Source: JAWKXU01 sp964468045
Lineage (GTDB): Bacteria; Pseudomonadota; Alphaproteobacteria; Sphingomonadales; Sphingomonadaceae
DNA: 64,000 nt
Reading direction: 5' to 3'
Assembly: GCA_964468045.1 (NCBI GenBank)
Contig: CAYXTO010000018.1
Location: 4,133 to 68,132 of the forward strand
This document shows positions 63,131 through 64,000 of the stretch, in pieces. The notes beneath the pieces were generated by a model, which was not told the DNA's origin, did not search any database, and saw only the letters and a program-made list of their open reading frames with translations. The stretch's first letter is position 1; each line of letters begins with the position of its first letter. The position numbers and the translations under genes are program-made.

Positions 63131-63348
63131 GTAAAACTCCACTCGCGGTTTCTACGAGAACGGATGTAGAGCAGTGCTGTTCCGAAAGGTAAGAAAACGA
63201 GCATCTGGACAATCGAGACAGATCGCTTGCGCAGGCTGAGTTTCGATAGTTTTAGACAAGCGGGTTGCCGGGGCCTGCCACCGTTGGCACTGGTACCCGT
63301 GCCAACCATTTTACTGGCATTAGAGACAAGCCCCGGATCGATGGACGT

Positions 63349-64000
63349 TCAATTGAGCGCCAAACGAAGCCCTAGTCCAAATTCAGCACCCGTGATGCGA
63401 TCCCAAGGACGATCATATGAAGTTATGCCGAAGCCTGCGAGAAGGTCCAGACGGTCACCCAAGGGCTGAATACGACGGAGGTAGAATCCGTAGTCGTCGC
63501 CCGAGAAGTCTTCCAGAATGGGGTCGCGATCTTGCGGACTCGAACCTTTCGAAAGCCATAGTTGAGTAGCGCCGCGGCCCTTTCCATCTGAGATTGAGAT
63601 GTTCACCAGATGCGCCAAAAAACTATCCACTCCTTCAGGATCTACTCGAGACAATCGGTATGAAATCGATCCTCCACGAAAATAGTAGCGTCCGCCTAAC
63701 GAGAAAAACGTTACCTCGGTCCCACCATAATACTTCGCGTAGCGAGCACCGGCGGTGATGGTCGTATTTGCGAAAGCCTTAACAGTCAGATCCTGAGCGA
63801 TGTCGATGTGGGCAAATACTGGTTCATTCTCAGCAATGGCCACAGAGGTGCGGCTTGTCAGGCTGTCACTGAGATCGGCATAAAGCGTAGCAGCTCCACG
63901 AACGGCATGGAAATCTTTCGCGTTTTCCACGACGCGCTCTCCAACCTGTTTCCCGTCAGCACCGATGGCACAGATTTGAGGTTGTGAAGTAAGGAGGATT
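63349..64000 (-). CDS. YaiO-like outer-membrane beta-barrel protein (5' end cut by window)
   Basis: About 217 C-terminal residues; the frame stays open to the right edge, so the N-terminus is missing. Alternating beta strands with YaiO-like features: TITAGARYAKYYGGTEVTFF, ISYRLSRVDPEGVDSFLAH, DFSGDDYGFYLRRIQPLGD, TSYDRPWDRITGAEFGLGL. It ends in alternating hydrophobic residues (LGLRLALN) typical of a barrel's last strand. Homologues often lie with polysaccharide or envelope genes. Probably island cargo; whether the island extends past 64000 is unknown. Confidence 0.72.
   Translation of the reverse strand, partial: ILLTSQPQICAIGADGKQVGERVVENAKDFHAVRGAATLYADLSDSLTSRTSVAIAENEPVFAHIDIAQDLTVKAFANTTITAGARYAKYYGGTEVTFFSLGGRYYFRGGSISYRLSRVDPEGVDSFLAHLVNISISDGKGRGATQLWLSKGSSPQDRDPILEDFSGDDYGFYLRRIQPLGDRLDLLAGFGITSYDRPWDRITGAEFGLGLRLALN

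Noticed and set aside
62994..63212. 72-codon open frame on the minus strand
   Set aside because: No ribosome site, no protein-like pattern, and it overlaps the better-supported 26-residue micropeptide.
53438..64000. Second copy of the tRNA-Gln 3' end marking the far island boundary
   Set aside because: No match to the T-arm/acceptor sequence was seen; the boundary is presumably outside the window.

Overview
The window is a high-GC chromosomal segment from an alphaproteobacterium of the order Sphingomonadales (Novosphingobium/Erythrobacter-like). The evidence is the alphaproteobacterial block rpsT-dnaA / mutM-ubiE-ubiB-coaBC-dut, the secB-murJ-trpS set opposite Tim44-mltA-smr, and the protein sequences themselves. 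The assignment comes from reading the translations, not from a database search.

Layout. 1-8.3 kb: end of yidC, engB, csbD, a single-domain globin, GST-dapE-symporter, a small lipoprotein, nth-dapB and a sirtuin. 8.3-18.8 kb: a MoeB/ThiF E1-like protein, dnaA and rpsT, a serpin sitting where other alphaproteobacteria continue straight into mutM, then mutM, ubiE-ubiB, a membrane protein and coaBC-dut. 18.9-26.8 kb: DUF4136 lipoprotein, trpS, murJ, secB, Tim44-like, mltA-smr and a frameshifted duplicated-domain gene. 27-32.3 kb: ahpC-ahpF with a consensus FNR-type box upstream, aroC, ruvA-ruvB. 32.5-34.5 kb: a low-complexity Ser/Thr/Gly surface protein with a PEP-CTERM-like tail, then an AT-rich patch with a decayed gene. 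34.5-53.2 kb: acnA, a DMT transporter, two convergent L,D-transpeptidases, ispG, GNAT, a tightly packed DUF4129-DUF4350-MoxR-DUF58-SpoIIM-RDD operon, pheA, a membrane-anchored cytochrome c, rlmE and ppx.

From 53.36 kb to the end lies a genomic island. It begins at tRNA-Gln(CTG) with a P4-type tyrosine integrase. After a hypothetical gene comes an operon-like run: an excisionase-like HTH protein, three small overlapping genes and a Toprim/AAA primase-helicase. Directly behind the primase-helicase are seven CCCGAAC heptamers about 11 bp apart. Their spacing breaks any single reading frame, so they look like a DNA-level, iteron-like signal. The excisionase gene has its Shine-Dalgarno and start codon folded into a hairpin. 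The island also carries a LuxR solo divergent from an AttH/CrtC-like protein, a three-gene operon of acidic hypothetical proteins facing a small gene across three GTTACGTAAC palindromes, a small lipoprotein, a 26-residue membrane peptide and a YaiO-like outer-membrane barrel cut by the window edge. The far island end is not in the window.

How the parts work together: most of the core is housekeeping (envelope biogenesis: yidC, murJ, mltA, secB, L,D-transpeptidases; DAP and aromatic amino acids: dapE, dapB, aroC, pheA, trpS; cofactors: coaBC, ubiE, ubiB, ispG; repair: nth, mutM, dut, ruvAB). The regions most worth a second look are the island replication/excision module, the triple-operator switch at 62.2 kb, the FNR-type box before ahpCF, the serpin near dnaA, the PEP-CTERM-like repeat protein and the MoxR cluster.
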